Shown: positions 45,463 through 54,817, counted from the first letter of the stretch. The stretch is 64,000 bases of DNA from Peribacillus tepidiphilus (GCF_009466385.1 NZ_WIAQ01000001.1:124001-188000); one strand, 5' to 3'. A program made the numbers and translations. Notes: a model not told the origin generated them from the letters alone.

Positions 45463-46782
45463 TCATTTAATCGCTTTTGTTTTTAGGGGCAGATCGTTTT
45501 TAATCAGATCATCCATGGTTTCTCTTTTGATTACTAATTGATCCTCACCGTTTTCAACAAAAACAACGGCTGGTCTTTGAATTCGATTGTAGTTATTGGA
45601 CATGGAATAGCCGTAGGCACCTGTACAAAAAACCGCTAAAATATCATCTTTTTCTGGTTTAGGCAATGATAAGTCCCAGATGAGCATATCACCACTTTCA
45701 CAACATTTCCCTGCAATCGAAACGATTTCCTCATTTGGATCATTCATTCGATTAGCGAGTACAGCTTCATATTTGGCATCATACAATGCTGGACGGATAT
45801 TGTCACTCATTCCACCGTCAATGGCAACATACTTTCGAATATTTGGAACTTCCTTCTGAGATCCAATTTTATACAGGGTGGTTCCAGCATCTCCAACAAG
45901 TGAACGACCAGGCTCAATCCAAATTTCCGGCATATTCATGCCATGTATTCTAGCTTGGTCTTTTACTTCGTTTACAATCTCCTCGACGTATTGGGAAGCA
46001 GGAAGTGGATCGTCTTCATTTGTATATCGAATTCCAAAGCCCCCGCCAAGATTTAAAACGCTCGGTTCAAAGCCCAATCTGTTCTGCCATTCCTTTAATT
46101 TTTCCATGATTTTTCTCGCAGCTAAAATAAATCCGGTGGTTTCAAAAATTTGTGAACCAATATGACAATGTAAACCCAGCAAATGAATCCATTCTGAACC
46201 CATTGCAAAAATAACGGCTTCTTCTGCTTGTCCGTTTTGAAGATCAAATCCAAATTTCGAATCTTCTTGACCTGTCAAAATATAATCATGGGTATGAGCT
46301 TCGATTCCCGGTGTTACACGAATTAAAATGTTTACCTTCTGTTTCCTTCTGGAGCAAATCGATTCCAAAAGTTTTAATTCGTAAAAATTATCGACAACAA
46401 TGCAGCCGATTTTCTCATCTAGGGCCATTTGTAGCTCAGCTTCACTTTTATTGTTACCATGAAAATGAATCTTTTCTTTTGGAAAACCAGCTGCAAGGGC
46501 CGTATAAAGTTCCCCACCTGATACAACATCGAGTGACAGTCCTTCTTCCTCTGCAAGTTGAATCATCGCGATAGAAGAGAAAGCCTTGCTTGCATAAGCA
46601 ACCTGGGCTTTGACACCTAGCTTTTCAAAAGTTTCTTTAAAGCCCCTTGCACGCTCTCTGATCAAGGCAACATCGTATACATAAAGAGGTGTTCCGTATT
46701 TTGCAGCTAGTTCTGTTGTATCAACTCCGCCTATTTCAAGGTGTCCTAAATTATTGATCTTGCTGGTTCCATACAAATACAT
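45463..46782 (-). CDS. lysA: diaminopimelate decarboxylase
   Basis: Last step of lysine synthesis, decarboxylating meso-diaminopimelate. The 439-residue PLP enzyme has the alanine-racemase-like barrel with PLP lysine K66 (VAYASKAFSS), HCHIGSQIF, NLGGGFGIRY, EPGRSLV and the C-terminal CESGDMLIWD, whose cysteine completes the dimer active site. No lysine riboswitch is seen upstream. It follows spoVAF as in B. subtilis, with a repeat element in the gap. Confidence 0.96.
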   Translation of the reverse strand: MYLYGTSKINNLGHLEIGGVDTTELAAKYGTPLYVYDVALIRERARGFKETFEKLGVKAQVAYASKAFSSIAMIQLAEEEGLSLDVVSGGELYTALAAGFPKEKIHFHGNNKSEAELQMALDEKIGCIVVDNFYELKLLESICSRRKQKVNILIRVTPGIEAHTHDYILTGQEDSKFGFDLQNGQAEEAVIFAMGSEWIHLLGLHCHIGSQIFETTGFILAARKIMEKLKEWQNRLGFEPSVLNLGGGFGIRYTNEDDPLPASQYVEEIVNEVKDQARIHGMNMPEIWIEPGRSLVGDAGTTLYKIGSQKEVPNIRKYVAIDGGMSDNIRPALYDAKYEAVLANRMNDPNEEIVSIAGKCCESGDMLIWDLSLPKPEKDDILAVFCTGAYGYSMSNNYNRIQRPAVVFVENGEDQLVIKRETMDDLIKNDLPLKTKAIK

Positions 46783-46842
46783 TTCTTATCTTCCCTTCCC
46801 TGTATATCAACAAAAACGTTTATGCAAACACAATAAAGAAAT

Positions 46843-46869
46843 AGACAGTCACCTTCCGATGAACTGTCT
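46843..46869 (-). terminator. distal hairpin copy beyond spoVAF
   Basis: Stem AGACAGT/ACTGTCT with T-rich sequence after it on the minus strand. Differs from the hairpin at 47028-47053 by three positions. It lies on the far side of the repeat element and 60 bases before lysA. Confidence 0.6.
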
Positions 46870-47027
46870 CAGACTGTTGACAAACGCTCGCATTCTTCGT
46901 CACGTCCCCTCCTCCGGTGCTCATTACCGTCTAGGGTAACTCCGCTCCTCGCACGGGTTCGTTCCTCGACTGACAAGCGTTTTCAATCAGTCTGAATGCG
47001 AGTAATATATACTTTTTCTACAATCTA
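46870..47027 (-). repeat. terminator-nested repeat element, long copy
   Basis: A 158-base non-coding element between two copies of one hairpin. CAGACTGTTGACAAACGC at one end and CAGACTGATTGAAAACGC (opposite strand) at the other form inverted arms with 14 of 18 bases equal; CTCGCATTC also recurs in both ends. Its right part (46963-47006) matches the element at 29515-29591. Confidence 0.6.
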
Positions 47028-47053
47028 AGACAGTATCTTACGATGAACTGTCT
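47028..47053 (-). terminator. proximal hairpin copy after spoVAF
   Basis: Stem AGACAGT/ACTGTCT, 12-base loop, about 80 bases past the spoVAF stop. The following sequence is less T-rich than that of the distal copy. Confidence 0.55.
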
Positions 47054-47132
47054 AAATATTCATTATTTTATATGCTTTACTTGAATAAATTAAAATTAAC
47101 ATAATTAATTGGGAACTTCAATAAGAATCTAT

Positions 47133-48614
47133 TCAAGAATTAGATGGCTGTTTATATCGATTTTTTGGATGGACAATGCTGGGTCTTATTTTTGAACCGG
47201 GCACTGCTCTTCTAAACAGAATTTGTAGAAATGCCTTCGGATTAAACGGAAGCAACGGCCATAAGTAAGGAGTATTCAAAGATTTAATATTTGCTAACAG
47301 GATAATATATATAGTCGTGGCGATCATCAATCCTGGGACATGGAACAAAGCAACAGCGATCAAGAGAAACAAGCGGACGATCTTATTGGCCACACTTAGT
47401 TCTAAGCTTGGTGTAGCAAAGGTTCCAATTGTTGCAACTGCTACATACAAAATGACTTCTCTTACAAACAACCCAACATCTATGGCGATTTGTCCAATTA
47501 ACACAGCTGCAACCAAACCCAAAGCAGTAGATAAAGGAGTAGGAGTGTGTATGGCTGCCATGCGTAAAAATTCTACTCCTATATCTGCAATAAAAATTTG
47601 TACTACGACCGGGATATTCGTTTCTTCATTTGGTCCAATAAAGGATAATGGTTCAGGAAGCAACTGTGGTTCGAGGACAACCAACAACCACATCGGAAGT
47701 AAAAAAAGTGCTGCTATTATTCCTATGAAACGGACCCATCGAACAAAAGTTCCAACTGCTGGTGATTGTCTGTATTCTTCAGCATGCTGAACATGATGAA
47801 AAAATGTAGTTGGTGTAATGATTACACTTGGCGAAGTGTCCACATAGATCAGGACATGTCCTTCCAATAAATGGGTAGCAGCCACATCAGCTCTTTCCGT
47901 ATACCTGACAAGGGGATATGGATTATATCCTTGTTTAACAAGAAATTCTTCAACCGTTTTATCTGCCATCGTCAAGCCATCGATTTTAATATTCTGGATT
48001 TCCTTACGGATTATGTCCACTAAATCCGAGTTCGCCACATCTTTTATATAGCCGATTGCAATATCCGTTTTCGATCGTTCGCCTACCTTGATAATTTGAA
48101 AACGAAGCCGTTCATCTCTTATTCTACGCCTCGTCAGCGCAGTATTTACTATTATATTTTCGACAAAACCATCTCTTGAACCACGTACCACCTTTTCAGT
48201 GTCCGGCTCCTGAGGCTGTCTTCCAGGATAGCTGCGAACATCGACGACAAGTCCTTTCGGTTCTCCTTCAACTAAAAAAACAATCAATCCAGAGAGGACC
48301 TGATCTACAAGCTCGTCTAATGTATGAATTAGAGTGACAGACTGATGGATTAATCGATTCTCTACAATTTGAAAAAAATCATGCTGCATCTCTTCATTAT
48401 CGTTAATTTCCACAACCTCTTGAATCAATTTTATGATGAATTGTGTTTCACAAAGGCCATTTACATAATAAATATGAACATCACGATTCTTAATGTGTAA
48501 CTTTCTTACTCCTAAATCAAAACTCTCTCCAAGACCAATCTTATTTTTCATGAATTTTTCTACATCAACTAGATTTTCAGGAATCGGTTTCATCTGTTGG
48601 GATTGATTTGGCAT
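47133..48614 (-). CDS. spoVAF: stage V sporulation protein AF (GerA family)
   Basis: A 493-residue spore membrane protein of the GerA type, with a large N-terminal soluble part, about five to six membrane helices from 290 onward and conserved motifs such as [19 protein letters not shown] and GSRDGF. It is thought to modulate germination ion flow together with its operon partner. The ATG at 48614 follows AAAGGAG and overlaps spoVAEa by 38 bases. Last gene of the spoVA unit; length equals that of B. subtilis SpoVAF. Confidence 0.95.
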   Translation of the reverse strand: MPNQSQQMKPIPENLVDVEKFMKNKIGLGESFDLGVRKLHIKNRDVHIYYVNGLCETQFIIKLIQEVVEINDNEEMQHDFFQIVENRLIHQSVTLIHTLDELVDQVLSGLIVFLVEGEPKGLVVDVRSYPGRQPQEPDTEKVVRGSRDGFVENIIVNTALTRRRIRDERLRFQIIKVGERSKTDIAIGYIKDVANSDLVDIIRKEIQNIKIDGLTMADKTVEEFLVKQGYNPYPLVRYTERADVAATHLLEGHVLIYVDTSPSVIITPTTFFHHVQHAEEYRQSPAVGTFVRWVRFIGIIAALFLLPMWLLVVLEPQLLPEPLSFIGPNEETNIPVVVQIFIADIGVEFLRMAAIHTPTPLSTALGLVAAVLIGQIAIDVGLFVREVILYVAVATIGTFATPSLELSVANKIVRLFLLIAVALFHVPGLMIATTIYIILLANIKSLNTPYLWPLLPFNPKAFLQILFRRAVPGSKIRPSIVHPKNRYKQPSNS

Positions 48615-49176
48615 TAAATCCACTCCTTTCTAATATTACCTGTACAGCAAGCTTCGTAATAGGTGCTCCTCGGTTGACGGAATCCCTCCGACTCATTTTT
48701 CCAATATCTCCGATTCCAACAATCACAGGTACATGTAATTGATCTAAGCAATACACTGTATCACCGGCAATCTTACCAATCTCATATTCAAGGTTTCCAA
48801 ACTTATCGACACCATAAGGGGTCAATTGGCCATCACGGTCAATACAAACATCCACTTTTGTCCATTCTCTCTGCTTCGTTTTAGAAGCTACCGCTATGAT
48901 CCCTAAAACTTCTATATGAGGATGATTTGCCACAAATAATAACGCCTTCTCCCCACTTCCTTCTCCGATGTATCCACTGTCATCGAACATAACTAGTACT
49001 GGATCATTTTTTGCTTGTAAGATCAGCTTGATCATCTCCTCCCCTGACAAATTGGAAGGATTTCCTTTGGACATAGAAATACAACGACCTCCAATTTCCT
49101 TAGCAACATGCTCTACAACCTGCTTTGCATATTCATCTCCATCGGTTACCAGTATGACTTTTCGTCTTCTTGTCAT
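48577..49176 (-). CDS. spoVAEA: stage V sporulation protein AEa
   Basis: A 199-residue soluble protein beginning [28 protein letters not shown]. Family features include [15 protein letters not shown] and [13 protein letters not shown]. In B. subtilis it follows spoVAEb; here it follows spoVAB after a 30-base gap. With SpoVAF it affects germination but is not part of the DPA channel core. Confidence 0.93.
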   Translation of the reverse strand: MTRRRKVILVTDGDEYAKQVVEHVAKEIGGRCISMSKGNPSNLSGEEMIKLILQAKNDPVLVMFDDSGYIGEGSGEKALLFVANHPHIEVLGIIAVASKTKQREWTKVDVCIDRDGQLTPYGVDKFGNLEYEIGKIAGDTVYCLDQLHVPVIVGIGDIGKMSRRDSVNRGAPITKLAVQVILERSGFNAKSIPTDETDS

Positions 49177-49206
49177 AACCTATGTCCTTTCTCTTTAAAA
49201 AGTTGA

Positions 49207-49629
49207 TTATTTGTCGACAAAATAAATCCATTGAAAGAGGGATCCTCCGATTTTTCCTAACACGATTGCCATCAGCAAATAAATGATTTTCTCCTGCACA
49301 CCTACTCTTTTTGCTAAAATAGGTAGTACATTTAAAACCTCTGTTAAAGCAGCAGCAAGCATTCCATTGAACACGCCGCTTAATAAGCCTATGAATATTG
49401 TTAAAAGCACTGGTAAATCAAGAATAGAATTTCTAAAGCTTAACCATCCTCCTAAAACCGCACCTGCCACGACAGCAAGCTCATAATAATGAATCATTTT
49501 CATGGTTTTTGTAAGCTGCGTTAATCGTGGAATCACCCCAAGTACTGTCAGAAAAGCTACAAAACCAGCACCAACTGCAAGTCCTCCTGCAAAACCGATA
49601 AAAAGTAAAAGTAGGACATTAATCACCAT
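49207..49629 (-). CDS. spoVAB: stage V sporulation protein AB
   Basis: A 140-residue membrane protein with about four helices and family features such as GFAGGLAVGAGFVAFLTVLG and GLLSGVFNGMLAAALTEVL. Its start overlaps the end of spoVAA by 11 bases. SpoVAA and SpoVAB are Bacillales-specific members of the DPA channel operon. Confidence 0.93.
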   Translation of the reverse strand: MVINVLLLLFIGFAGGLAVGAGFVAFLTVLGVIPRLTQLTKTMKMIHYYELAVVAGAVLGGWLSFRNSILDLPVLLTIFIGLLSGVFNGMLAAALTEVLNVLPILAKRVGVQEKIIYLLMAIVLGKIGGSLFQWIYFVDK

Positions 49630-50239
49630 CTATTCGCTTCATACTCTCTTTATTTTCATTCATAATGACATATCGATCTAAATCTTGCTGGTAGTTAAAC
49701 ATTTCGATCTCAAGAGGACTGGGTTCTTCGTTAAATCTTTTTCGGAAGAAGTAATTAAAGAATAGAATCATTCCTAGACCCAATCCAATACTATAGGGAA
49801 TTTGCAGAAGTAAAGGTTTTCTCTCCATCTTACCAGTGATCATTTGATATAGCTTTTGGTGCATAATTTGCATACTGACATCCTCGTGAAAATTCATGAT
49901 AGCCAATGCAGCCCCAACAAATAACAAGAGCCAGACCGCTAAAAAAAAGGCGATATTCATACTTTTTTGGTCATGTACGATTTCAACAATCGTTTGCGTT
50001 GGCCCGAATGCTTGCAATTCAATTTCAGGTAGCTCTTCTACTATACGCTCAATCAATTGAACAAAATCAATGATTACAATATTTTGATCTTTTTTTGTCA
50101 CTTTATAAAGCAACATATTTTCGATCTTTCCTACTATTTGGTCTGATCCGATAACTTTTGCCACATCTTTAACATAGATTTCTTGATTGCTTTTCATCTG
50201 CACGCGGTGTCTCATTCTGATATATACAATCTTTTCCAT
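49619..50239 (-). CDS. spoVAA: stage V sporulation protein AA
   Basis: A 206-residue protein with an N-terminal soluble domain (MEKIVYIRMRHRVQM to about 90) and two membrane helices (about 97-117 and 145-165). The ATG at 50239 follows GGGGTGA. It is the first gene of the spoVA operon, preceded by a sigma-G type promoter. Confidence 0.92.
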   Translation of the reverse strand: MEKIVYIRMRHRVQMKSNQEIYVKDVAKVIGSDQIVGKIENMLLYKVTKKDQNIVIIDFVQLIERIVEELPEIELQAFGPTQTIVEIVHDQKSMNIAFFLAVWLLLFVGAALAIMNFHEDVSMQIMHQKLYQMITGKMERKPLLLQIPYSIGLGLGMILFFNYFFRKRFNEEPSPLEIEMFNYQQDLDRYVIMNENKESMKRIDGD

Positions 50240-50299
50240 TCCAATCACCCCGCACATTCAATTATTCATTCTTTCAATTTATTTACCGCCTTTTGATTT

Positions 50300-50330
50300 T
50301 ATTATGTGGTATTTATGTCTGCACAATGCA
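50300..50330 (-). promoter_or_regulatory. candidate sigma-G promoter of spoVA
   Basis: Minus-strand TGCATT (50325-50330), 18-base spacer and CATAATA (50300-50306). The -10 fits the sigma-G consensus and the -35 differs by one base from TGCATA. Confidence 0.65.
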
Positions 50331-50404
50331 AAGTAAACAATGTCCAAAAATTGTTAAAAGGTGTTTGAAGAATACTAAAATCACACATTCTCTTTTAAAA
50401 CTCA

Positions 50405-50443
50405 TAAAAAAAGCTGCCCAAAAGTATTTCTTTTGAGACAGCC
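50405..50443 (-). terminator. terminator of the purine permease gene
   Basis: Stem GCTGTCTCAAAAG with a five-base loop and one bulge, followed on the minus strand by TTTTTTT. The AGGCTGTCT start recalls the hairpins at 25703 and 61613. Confidence 0.88.
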
Positions 50444-50496
50444 TGTAGACGAATATTCATTAATGCTTTCAAACGATGATGAGTAAATGAGTATCC

Positions 50497-51786
50497 TTAG
50501 TGTGAAGGGAAAAAGATTAGTTGAATCAAGAATACTACACCAAAGAAATAGATCAGTGGATGAACCGTTTTGCCTTTACCGGTGAACACTTTCATTAATG
50601 GATAAGTGATGAATCCTATAGCAATTCCCGTTGCAATACTTGATGTCAAAGGCATAGTCAAGATAATTGCAAAAGCAGGGAATGCTTCGTCAAACTCCTT
50701 CCACGCCACCTTAGCTAGACCTTCCATCATAAAGCAACCTACGATGATTAAAACAGGCGCTGTGATCGCAGGTAAGGAAGAGATGGCAGAAATAATCGGC
50801 GAAAAGAACATGGAAATAAGAAACAGAATGGAAACAACTAGTGCCGTTAATCCCGTTCTTCCGCCAGCTGCTACTCCCGTACTTGATTCAATATAAGCTG
50901 TAGAAGGGCTAGTTCCGAACATTGCACCAACAGTTGTTGCAACAGAGTCTCCAAGAAAAGCTTGTTTGGCTCTCGGGAATTTTCCGTTTTTCAAAAGTCC
51001 CGCTTGCTCAGAAACACCAATCATTGTACCGGTCGTATCAAAAATCGTAACGAGTAAAAAAGCAAAAATAACAGCGTATAATCCGTTTGAGAAAACACCT
51101 GCAAGATCAACGTCAAAAAAGACAGGAGCAGGAGGCATTGATGCGACTCCTTTAAAACGTAATAAGTCAAAACAATACCCGACAATTGCTGTAATAATCA
51201 TTCCATAAAATAATGCTCCATTTATTCTTCGTGCCATTAAAATAAGTGTGATCAATAAGCCGAAAATAGATAGTACCGTAACCGGTGAATGCAAATCTCC
51301 TAATGAAATCATTGTTGCTTTATTTGGTACAATGATTCCTGCTGATTTCAAACCAATAAATGCGATAAAGAGACCAATTCCTGAAGTTATCCCGTATTTT
51401 AAACTGGACGGAATGGCCATGATTAACATTTCTCGTACCTTACTAACACTTAATAAAATGAAAAGAATCCCTGCAACTAATACAGCTCCAAAAACGGTCT
51501 GATAGGACAGGCCCTGAGTACCTACCACACTTGCAAAATAAGCATTCAAACCCATTCCAGGCGCAATGGCAATCGGATATTTTGCTAATAGACCCATAAT
51601 TAGTGTTCCAGTTACTGCAGCAATAATAGTTGCCATAAATACCTGTTCAAATGGCACACCAGCAGAAGATAGAATAGCAGGATTGACAATAACGATATAC
51701 ACCATTGTCAAAAAGGTTGTCACACCTGCTAGTATTTCCGTTTTTAAAGTAGTGTTATTTTCTCGTAATTTAAAAAAGTTTTCCAT
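50497..51786 (-). CDS. NCS2 family purine permease (PbuG/PbuO type)
   Basis: A 429-residue polytopic transporter of the AzgA-like branch of NCS2, which imports hypoxanthine, guanine or adenine. Features are TEILAGVTTFLTMVYIVIVNP at the start, GMGLNAYFA, FDTTGTMIGV and GTSPSTAYIES. The ATG at 51786 follows GGAGG at ten bases. Two PurR-type boxes overlap its promoter, supporting purine control. It lies between the sigF operon and spoVA, which are adjacent in B. subtilis. Confidence 0.92.
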   Translation of the reverse strand: MENFFKLRENNTTLKTEILAGVTTFLTMVYIVIVNPAILSSAGVPFEQVFMATIIAAVTGTLIMGLLAKYPIAIAPGMGLNAYFASVVGTQGLSYQTVFGAVLVAGILFILLSVSKVREMLIMAIPSSLKYGITSGIGLFIAFIGLKSAGIIVPNKATMISLGDLHSPVTVLSIFGLLITLILMARRINGALFYGMIITAIVGYCFDLLRFKGVASMPPAPVFFDVDLAGVFSNGLYAVIFAFLLVTIFDTTGTMIGVSEQAGLLKNGKFPRAKQAFLGDSVATTVGAMFGTSPSTAYIESSTGVAAGGRTGLTALVVSILFLISMFFSPIISAISSLPAITAPVLIIVGCFMMEGLAKVAWKEFDEAFPAFAIILTMPLTSSIATGIAIGFITYPLMKVFTGKGKTVHPLIYFFGVVFLIQLIFFPSH

Positions 51787-51833
51787 TTTTTTTAAATCCT
51801 CCAAAAGCTAAACCTGTGTAAATCTCCATAATA

Positions 51834-51888
51834 ACGAATATTTCTCGTCAGCATTTACTATAATATTCGTTTTTAGTGAAATGTTCAA
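51834..51888 (-). promoter_or_regulatory. promoter of the purine permease with two PurR-type boxes
   Basis: Minus-strand TTGAAC (51883-51888), 17-base spacer, TATTAT (51860-51865). Perfect inverted repeats ACGAATATT (51834-51842) and AATATTCGT (51862-51870) overlap the -10. Extended to 13 bases, each matches the B. subtilis PurBox AWWWCCGAACWWT at 11 positions. No purine riboswitch was seen. Confidence 0.7.
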
Positions 51889-51930
51889 CAGTTTTCTTTG
51901 AAGATTTGCCTGTTTCTATCTATTTTCCCC

Positions 51931-51969
51931 CAAAAAAATAATCCGCATGAACTTATTCGTTCATGCGGA
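51931..51969 (-). terminator. terminator of the spoIIA operon
   Basis: Perfect 11-base stem TCCGCATGAAC/GTTCATGCGGA with a six-base loop, followed by T-rich sequence. The hairpin contains the last 17 bases of sigF, including the stop codon. Confidence 0.92.
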
Positions 51970-52711
51970 CTTTCATTTGCTGAAGTATTTTCTTTTCAAG
52001 GCGTGAAACCTGAACCTGTGAAATTCCTAGCCGTTCTGCGACTTCCGACTGTGTTTGGTCTTTGTAGTATCTTAAATAAACAATCAGCCTTTCTCTTTCA
52101 TCAAGCTCTAATATCGCATCCTTTAGCGCTAGCTTTTCGAACCATTTTCCTTCTTGGTGATCTGCAATTTGATCTAAAAGGGTGATGGGGTCCCCATCAT
52201 TTTCGTACACTGTTTCGTGAATGGAGGATGGATTTCTACTCGCTTCCTGTGCAAGGATAATATCCTCTGGGCTGATTTGTAAATATTCTGCAAGTTCATG
52301 TACTGTCGGAACACGACCAATTGTCTTGGATAATTCCTCTTTTGCTCTTCTAATTTTATTAGCCATTTCTTTTAGAGAGCGGCTTACCTTAACGGTCCCA
52401 TCATCTCTTATAAACCTTTGAATTTCTCCAATGATCATCGGAACTGCATAAGTGGAAAATTTCACATCAAACGATAAATCAAATTTATCAACGGATTTTA
52501 ATAATCCAATACAGCCAATTTGAAAAAGATCATCTGGTTCATATCCACGATTTAAAAATCTTTGTACAACGGACCACACAAGTCTAAGATTGCTTTTTAC
52601 AATGGTGTCACGTGCTAATTGGTCCCCATTTTGACTGCTCCTAATTAATTCCTTAACTTCGTCATCCTTCAAATGGGTTTGACTCTTGCCGTTTTTGACC
52701 TCCACGTCCAT
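51953..52711 (-). CDS. sigF: forespore RNA polymerase sigma factor SigF
   Basis: A 252-residue sigma-70 family protein that starts forespore transcription. Region 2 includes NRGYEPDDLFQIGCIGLLKS and KFSTYAVPMIIGEIQRF. Regions 3 and 4 follow, ending with ERLGISQVQVSRLEKKIL. The sequence is very close to B. subtilis SigF throughout. Last gene of spoIIA. Confidence 0.97.
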   Translation of the reverse strand: MDVEVKNGKSQTHLKDDEVKELIRSSQNGDQLARDTIVKSNLRLVWSVVQRFLNRGYEPDDLFQIGCIGLLKSVDKFDLSFDVKFSTYAVPMIIGEIQRFIRDDGTVKVSRSLKEMANKIRRAKEELSKTIGRVPTVHELAEYLQISPEDIILAQEASRNPSSIHETVYENDGDPITLLDQIADHQEGKWFEKLALKDAILELDERERLIVYLRYYKDQTQSEVAERLGISQVQVSRLEKKILQQMKVRMNE

Positions 52712-52724
52712 AAGCAGTTCTCCC

Positions 52725-53165
52725 TTAATTACACAAAGCTTTGCTGTTCGTTAACTGTTTTTTTAGCGTGATGATCGTTCCTTCTCCTTTATGAGACACG
52801 ATTTTTATTTCATCCATAAAGTTTTCCATTATCGTAAAGCCCATTCCTGATCTTTCTAACTCAGGCTTTGTTGTAAATAGCGGCTGTCTAGCCTCTTCAA
52901 CATCTTCAATGCCAATTCCTTCGTCACGAATGGTCATTTCAACGGTATGTCCTTCTATGCTCACTGTAATATATACAATGCCGTTTGGATCGTTCTCATA
53001 GCCATGAATAATGGAATTCGTCACCGCTTCAGAAACGACTGTTTTTATTTCTGTCAGCTCATCCATTGTTGGATCAAGCTGGGCAATAAATGCAGCTACA
53101 GTAACCCTTGCGAAAGATTCATTTTGACTTAGTGCAGAAAATTGTAGTGACATCGTATTTTTCAC
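52725..53165 (-). CDS. spoIIAB: anti-sigma-F factor SpoIIAB
   Basis: A 146-residue GHKL kinase that binds sigma-F and phosphorylates SpoIIAA. Motifs are [14 protein letters not shown] (N box), [11 protein letters not shown] (G1 box) and [15 protein letters not shown]. The start codon is GTG, two bases after the spoIIAA stop. Middle gene of spoIIA. Confidence 0.97.
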   Translation of the reverse strand: MKNTMSLQFSALSQNESFARVTVAAFIAQLDPTMDELTEIKTVVSEAVTNSIIHGYENDPNGIVYITVSIEGHTVEMTIRDEGIGIEDVEEARQPLFTTKPELERSGMGFTIMENFMDEIKIVSHKGEGTIITLKKQLTNSKALCN

Positions 53166-53167
53166 GA

Positions 53168-53518
53168 TTACGCAACCCCCAGTCTTTGTAAAGCATTCTC
53201 TTCAGATACTTCCTGTTTAATAATTTTAAATAAACCGGACATTTCAAACAATCGCTTTACAGATGAGGAAATTGCGCAAACTACCATTTCACCATGATTT
53301 TGCTTGATTTGCTTGTAGCGGCCAAGAATGACTCCCAAACCGGAGCTATCCATAAAGCTGAGTTCTTCAAGATTTAAAATAATATGCTTGATACGATTTT
53401 TTTCAATCAAATGTGAAGCCTTATTTTTCAATTCCTCAGCAGTATGGTGATCCAATTCTCCTCTAAGGCGAATACAAAGAACTTCTCCTATAACTTCCAT
53501 GTCAATGGTAAGACCCAC
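53168..53518 (-). CDS. spoIIAA: anti-anti-sigma factor SpoIIAA
   Basis: A 116-residue STAS-domain protein that frees sigma-F when unphosphorylated. The target serine is S58 in FMDSSGLGV. The GTG at 53518 is taken as start because AAGGAGG lies eight bases upstream and the length then matches B. subtilis (117); twelve upstream codons are not used. First gene after dacF, with its own sigma-H type promoter. Confidence 0.96.
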   Translation of the reverse strand: MGLTIDMEVIGEVLCIRLRGELDHHTAEELKNKASHLIEKNRIKHIILNLEELSFMDSSGLGVILGRYKQIKQNHGEMVVCAISSSVKRLFEMSGLFKIIKQEVSEENALQRLGVA

Positions 53519-53552
53519 TATAACAGCCTCCTTCTCTGTCTTATAGTGAGTC

Positions 53553-53579
53553 ATTTCGCCTTTTGTTTATTTGTTTCCT
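53553..53579 (-). promoter_or_regulatory. candidate sigma-H promoter of spoIIA
   Basis: Minus-strand AGGAAAC (53573-53579), 14-base spacer and CGAAAT (53553-53558), close to the sigma-H pattern (RWAGGAXXT-N14-HGAAT). Confidence 0.6.
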
Positions 53580-53585
53580 GCGTCA

Positions 53586-53641
53586 ATGACAAAACAAGTG
53601 CTATTTCGCTTAAAATAGTGGAAATCTGATTGATTTTGACA
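53586..53641 (-). promoter_or_regulatory. candidate Spo0A boxes upstream of spoIIA
   Basis: Minus-strand TTTTGTCAT (53586-53594), just upstream of the -35, and TGTCAAA (53635-53641), at the end of dacF, resemble the 0A box TGTCGAA. In B. subtilis Spo0A activates this promoter from such sites. Confidence 0.4.
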
Positions 53642-54817
53642 CTATTTGCTATCAGCTTGTGTAAACATCCCAAAAGCTCGTTTATAAAGCTGCCACCAAT
53701 TCGCTTTGTCAACTTTTTCTTTAGCTACAATAGGAGATTCTACTAACACTTTATTGCCTTTCAAAATCTTAATCGTCCCAATTTCTTCGCCTTTTTGGAT
53801 TGGAGCCTTTAAGTTTTTTTTCAAAGTCACTACTTTTTTAATGTCATCAATCGATTCGCCTTTTTTTGTTAATACTGAAATAGGTTCACTAGTTACTGCA
53901 GAGACATTTTTGATGTTTCCCTTGCTGACGAATGCTTGATCTAATTCAATCCCTCTTTTTAAAACTGGATGAGTCATATATTGGGCATAGGCATAATCCA
54001 GCATTTTGGTGACTTGGGCATTGCGTTCCTTTGGAGTAGGTGCTCCAAAAACGACTGCAATCACCCTCATGTTTCCTTTTTTGGCTGTTGCTGTAAGACA
54101 ATATTTGGCTTCATTTGTAAAGCCAGTTTTTAGTCCATCAACACCGGGATAAAATTTAACAAGTCGATTCGTATTAACCAACCAAAACTTTTTATCCGTA
54201 TTTTCACGCAAATAGGCCTCATAAGTACCTGTAAACTTTGTAATATCTTCGTATTTCAGTAGTTCTTTTGCCATTTTGGCCATATCATAGGCCGAACTGT
54301 AATGATCACTTGCAGGAAGTCCTGTTGCATTCTGGAACTTCGTGTTTTTTAAACCTAAATCTTTTGCTTTTTTATTCATCATTTCTACAAATGTTTCTTC
54401 AGAGCCCGCAATCCTTTCAGCCATTGCAACAGAAGCATCATTGCCTGAACCAATGGCAATCCCTTGTAGCATTTGCTTCGTCGTCATTTCTTCACCAGGT
54501 TCAAGGAAGATTTGTGATCCCCCCATCGAAGCAGCATATTCACTCGTTCTAATTTTTTCATTCATCGATAATTTTCCTTGATCAATCGCTTCCATAATGA
54601 GAAGCATTGTCATAATTTTCGTCATACTTGCAGGAGGAAGCTTTTCATTTGAATTTTTTTCGTATAAAACTGCTCCTGTGTCACGCTCAATTAAAATAGC
54701 AGATTGGGCTTCTTTAGCTAGTTCCACACCTTTTTGCTCACTAGCAGCAGCCTGATTGCCTGCAGTAAAGCTAAATAACACACAAGATAGTAAACCTATT
54801 AAAAAAATGCGTTTCAT
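53642..54817 (-). CDS. dacF: D-alanyl-D-alanine carboxypeptidase DacF
   Basis: A forespore-expressed penicillin-binding protein of the PBP5 type. The 391-residue precursor has a signal peptide (1-26) and catalytic motifs S64-M-T-K67, S124-G-N126 and K230-T-G232, followed by the PBP5 C-terminal beta domain. The ATG at 54817 is used rather than an upstream start. A sigma-F type promoter is seen upstream. It precedes spoIIAA as in B. subtilis, so read-through can extend into spoIIA. Confidence 0.95.
   Translation of the reverse strand: MKRIFLIGLLSCVLFSFTAGNQAAASEQKGVELAKEAQSAILIERDTGAVLYEKNSNEKLPPASMTKIMTMLLIMEAIDQGKLSMNEKIRTSEYAASMGGSQIFLEPGEEMTTKQMLQGIAIGSGNDASVAMAERIAGSEETFVEMMNKKAKDLGLKNTKFQNATGLPASDHYSSAYDMAKMAKELLKYEDITKFTGTYEAYLRENTDKKFWLVNTNRLVKFYPGVDGLKTGFTNEAKYCLTATAKKGNMRVIAVVFGAPTPKERNAQVTKMLDYAYAQYMTHPVLKRGIELDQAFVSKGNIKNVSAVTSEPISVLTKKGESIDDIKKVVTLKKNLKAPIQKGEEIGTIKILKGNKVLVESPIVAKEKVDKANWWQLYKRAFGMFTQADSK

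Noticed and set aside
46783-46842. Lysine riboswitch upstream of lysA
   Set aside because: The leader is short and has none of the conserved L-box blocks.
51787-51900. Purine riboswitch upstream of the permease
   Set aside because: The aptamer core motifs are not present; the structure seen is explained by two inverted PurR-type boxes.
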